Source of the DNA: Candidatus Parcubacteria bacterium
Lineage (GTDB): Bacteria; Patescibacteriota; Minisyncoccia; JAHIHE01; JAGLIN01
Direction of reading: 5' to 3'
Length of the DNA: 24,446 nt
NCBI GenBank assembly: GCA_023142975.1
Contig: JAGLIN010000045.1
Span: 1-24,446, forward strand
Positions 22,523-24,446 of the stretch are shown piece by piece. Numbering within the stretch: the stretch's first letter is position 1; each line of letters starts with the position of its first letter. The notes under the pieces were generated by a model. It ran no database searches and had not been told where the DNA came from. It saw only the letters and a list, made by a program, of their open reading frames with translations. Position numbers and translations under genes: made by a program.

Positions 22523-22972
22523 ATGCAATACGGTGTTCCACAATTTATAAATGTAGAGGACAAAATAGTCGGTCCTTTTACGGGGAAACAAACCATTTGT
22601 CTTATTGTCGGCGGAGGTCTTTCAATGTTGATCTTTTCAGTTTTTGATTTCATATTTTTTGCGATTGCGGCGCTGTTTATCATTCCGACAACTTTAGCAT
22701 TTGCTTTTTGGAAGCCAAAAGGAATTTCTATTCCTAGATTAATTCTGAACAGAGTGAATTTTGGTACTTCCAATCATCTTTATGTTTGGAGAAGAGAGCC
22801 TGATGCCAGAATGTTCAAAACAACGCAAAAAATAAAATCATCTAAAGAAATAGTTGAAAAAGATGTTTCCAGAAACAGGATAAGAGAACTGGCATGGCTT
22901 CTCGACACAAGCACATCTGTAAATCTTTCATATGAGGTTAAGACGAGGGCGAGGGAAGGGATTAGGAAGTGA
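22523..22972 (+). CDS. PrgI family protein (VirB3-like T4SS membrane component)
   Basis: A small protein of 149 residues with the typical PrgI opening (QYGVPQFINVEDKIVGPFTGKQTICL) and two adjacent membrane segments (about 23-67). A cytoplasmic part follows with FWKPKGISIPRLILNRVNFGTSNHLYVWRRE. PrgI proteins of Gram-positive conjugation systems, and their CPR relatives, are VirB3-like and sit next to VirB4 ATPases. Here the VirB4-type N-terminal domain gene follows after the inserted four-helix-bundle gene. The stop is TGA. No Shine-Dalgarno sequence is visible. Confidence 0.88.
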   Translation: MQYGVPQFINVEDKIVGPFTGKQTICLIVGGGLSMLIFSVFDFIFFAIAALFIIPTTLAFAFWKPKGISIPRLILNRVNFGTSNHLYVWRREPDARMFKTTQKIKSSKEIVEKDVSRNRIRELAWLLDTSTSVNLSYEVKTRAREGIRK

Positions 22973-23009
22973 CATGAAGTGTATTGTTAATATTAGCATT
23001 ATTATTTGG

Positions 23010-23520
23010 CAAAGTTCAAATAATTAAATAAGCTCTTAATTCCAAAATCCAAATTATGTCAAATTATTCCAATTCAAATTCAAATTCCAAAACTCAAAAA
23101 GTTTATGATTTGGAAGAAAGGACAGTTATTCTTGGAGAAAATGTAGTTGAATTCTGCAAATTTTTACCTCAAAATAATATAAGTACGCCATTGCTTAGAC
23201 AAGTAATTAGATCAGGGACAAGTATAGGAGCAAATTATTGCGAAGCAGACGGAGCAGAATCGGGAAAAGATTTTAAGCATAAGATTGCCATTTGTAAAAA
23301 AGAATCAAAAGAGACAAAGCATTGGTTTCGAATGATTGCCAAAGCTCTTCCAGATAAAGCTGATGAATGTCGAGAATTATGGAAAGAAACCCAAGGACTA
23401 ACTTTAATTTTTTCTTCCATTCTAAATTCTAAAAAGAAAGACAAAGATAAAATAAGCGATAAACAATAAATAGTTTTAGCATTTGATATTTGGATTTGAT
23501 TTGGAGTAATTTGAACTTTG
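23010..23520 (+). mobile_element. Putative IVS-like insertion: four-helix-bundle gene between complementary arms
   Basis: Upstream CAAAGTTCAAAT (23010-23021) is an exact reverse complement of 23509-23520. A second pair, 23059-23085 with 23488-23514, matches at 24 of 27 positions. The AATTCCAAA words near 23039 also have a partner near 23530. The ORF lies between the arms, and the left inner arm runs into its codons 2-10. This is the plan of an rRNA intervening sequence, but placed in a secretion operon. The pairing is seen; mobility is inferred. Confidence 0.5.
23056..23469 (+). CDS. Four-helix-bundle protein of the 23S rRNA intervening-sequence (S23) family
   Basis: A 137-residue protein with the family marks EERTVILGENVVEFCKFLP, the RSGTSIGANYCEADGAES helix and KESKETKHWFRMI. 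Members are encoded in 23S rRNA intervening sequences and as free genes; their function is not settled, though relatives act as RNA-binding helpers in diversity-generating retroelements. The first dozen residues (SNYSNSNSNSKT) are translated repeat words and replace the usual short N-terminus. It interrupts the usual PrgI-to-TraC order and is flanked by complementary arms, which suggests a late insertion. The next ATG is deep inside the domain, so I keep 23056. Confidence 0.9.
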   Translation: MSNYSNSNSNSKTQKVYDLEERTVILGENVVEFCKFLPQNNISTPLLRQVIRSGTSIGANYCEADGAESGKDFKHKIAICKKESKETKHWFRMIAKALPDKADECRELWKETQGLTLIFSSILNSKKKDKDKISDKQ

Positions 23521-23612
23521 GGATAATTTGGAATTTACAAGCCTGTTTTAGCAAAATAAATTATCATTCATTATTTATAATTTTTCACTTTCAATCTTTA
23601 ATTTTAAAAACT

Positions 23613-24287
23613 ATGTCCACTCCTTTAAAACAAAAAAAAATAGGCCTGAGTTCTCAAAAATATCTTGAAATTGCTGAAATAAAAGACGGCGTTGTTGTTA
23701 TGAAAAACACGAGCCTGAAGGCTGTCTTAATGGTTTCTTCCATAAATTTCGCGCTGAAATCAATTGATGAACAGGACGCTATAATTTATCATTTTCAGGG
23801 ATTTTTAAACTCCATTGATTTTTCGGTCCAAATAGTAATAAATTCAAGGCAGTTAAATTTAGATAATTATTTGCGCACGCTCAAAGATCAAGAAAAGAAA
23901 CAGAGCAATGAACTTTTGCGAATGCAAACTTCCAGTTACATAGAATATATTCAAGGGCTTATTAAAATGGCTAATATTGTGAGCAAAACATTTTATGTAG
24001 TTGTACCCTTTGCGCCCTCAGAATCCAGAGGAGAAGGAATTATGTCAAAATTCAGCGCGGCGACTAATCCTGCTAAACTTATGTCTGGAAGAGAATCATT
24101 TGAAAAATATAAAGATCAGTTATTGCAAAGGGTTGATCATGTTATAGAAAATTTAAGCGGAGCAGGATTACGGATGACGATGCTGAATACGCAAGAACTG
24201 ATAGAGCTTTATTATAATTTATACAATCCCGAAATTTCGGAGAAAAAAGGATTAGCGGATATTAGAGAAATGGATCTGGCGAAATAA
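23613..24287 (+). CDS. TraC/VirB4 N-terminal domain protein, stand-alone (no ATPase domain)
   Basis: A 224-residue protein matching the N-terminal region of TraC/VirB4-like conjugation ATPases as found in CPR clusters: KYLEIAEIKDGVVVMKNTSLKAVLMVSSINFALKS, followed by an FQGFLNSIDFSVQIVINSRQ segment and YIQGLIKMANIVSKTFYVVVPF. It has no Walker A or B and ends with its own TAA. The frame extends upstream to a TTG at 23490, but that part is repeat-derived spacer (IWSNLNFGIIWNL), so the ATG at 23613 is preferred. In related clusters a separate VirB4 ATPase gene usually follows; here 134 bases of repeat and then an IS end come next. No Shine-Dalgarno sequence. Confidence 0.8.
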   Translation: MSTPLKQKKIGLSSQKYLEIAEIKDGVVVMKNTSLKAVLMVSSINFALKSIDEQDAIIYHFQGFLNSIDFSVQIVINSRQLNLDNYLRTLKDQEKKQSNELLRMQTSSYIEYIQGLIKMANIVSKTFYVVVPFAPSESRGEGIMSKFSAATNPAKLMSGRESFEKYKDQLLQRVDHVIENLSGAGLRMTMLNTQELIELYYNLYNPEISEKKGLADIREMDLAK

Positions 24288-24325
24288 AATATTAAATACC
24301 AAATCCAAAATTACAAATAACAAAT

Positions 24326-24416
24326 AAATTACAAATCTAAAATTCAAAACAGTTTAGAATTTTGAACATTTAAATTTTGAATTTATTTGGAATTTGAGAT
24401 TTTGAATTTGTAATTT
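24326..24416. repeat. AT-rich word palindrome before the right IS end
   Basis: AAATTACAAAT (24326-24336) pairs exactly with 24406-24416, and AATTCAAAA words inside face TTTTGAATTT words. The whole gap 24288-24421 is of this kind and holds no gene. Confidence 0.5.
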
Positions 24417-24421
24417 AAAAA

Positions 24422-24446
24422 GGCTTTGTTGCATAAACCCTAATAA
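24422..24446 (+). mobile_element. IS terminal inverted repeat, start of a flanking insertion sequence
   Basis: GGCTTTGTTGCATAAACC at 24422-24439 is the exact reverse complement of positions 1-18. The element would continue to the right with CTAATAA. The body and transposase are outside the window. Confidence 0.7.

Noticed and set aside
19..24421. Composite transposon or plasmid carried between the two IS ends
   Set aside because: The block contains valS, ligA, rplS and two tRNAs, which are core chromosomal genes; IS ends at both edges are more simply separate insertions or assembly breaks.

Overview
The window looks like a chromosomal segment of a low-GC, ultra-small Candidate Phyla Radiation bacterium (Patescibacteria, Parcubacteria-like). 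This is inferred from gene content and style: a stripped-down type IV pilus locus, a CPR-style VirB6/PrgI/TraC secretion cluster, tRNAs without encoded CCA, very few Shine-Dalgarno sequences, and gaps filled with AT-rich word repeats. TGA is used as a stop codon, so the recoded Gracilibacteria/Absconditabacteria are unlikely.

Layout. Positions 1-17386 are read entirely from the minus strand. From right to left: valS, an hsp20-type chaperone, pilM, pilB, a stand-alone receiver protein, pilT, the major pilin, a second Cys-rich pilin, a GT-C type membrane glycosyltransferase, pilD, ligA, rplS, tRNA-Leu(GAG), tRNA-Phe(GAA) and a type IIG restriction-modification gene that is cut at the window edge. 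From 17627 to the end, genes are read from the plus strand: a 1281-aa VirB6/TrbL-like protein, a 263-aa unknown, a PrgI (VirB3-like) protein, an inserted 23S-IVS-type four-helix-bundle gene, and a stand-alone TraC/VirB4 N-terminal-domain protein. The VirB4 ATPase expected next is not in the window.

Function. PilM, PilB, PilT, PilD, two pilins and a receiver protein make up most of a type IV pilus motor and fibre. PilC, PilN and PilO are absent here. The GT-C enzyme between the pilins and pilD may glycosylate the pilin. The divergent cluster encodes inner-membrane parts of a type IV secretion-like channel. Together they could serve attachment and DNA traffic.

Unusual structure. (1) The first 18 bases and bases 24422-24439 are an exact inverted repeat that resembles IS5/IS903-family terminal repeats. 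The restriction gene reads straight into it and stops there. (2) Four housekeeping or accessory genes (the type IIG gene, ligA, valS, pilD) contain what look like noncoding-type palindromic or word repeats translated in frame. (3) Three copies of a 78-nt imperfect palindrome, all exactly the same length, sit in successive gaps of the pilus locus, one of them inverted. (4) The four-helix-bundle gene is bracketed by complementary arms, like an rRNA intervening sequence placed inside a secretion operon. (5) The major pilin is the only gene with a strong Shine-Dalgarno sequence, and it has its own promoter and terminator.
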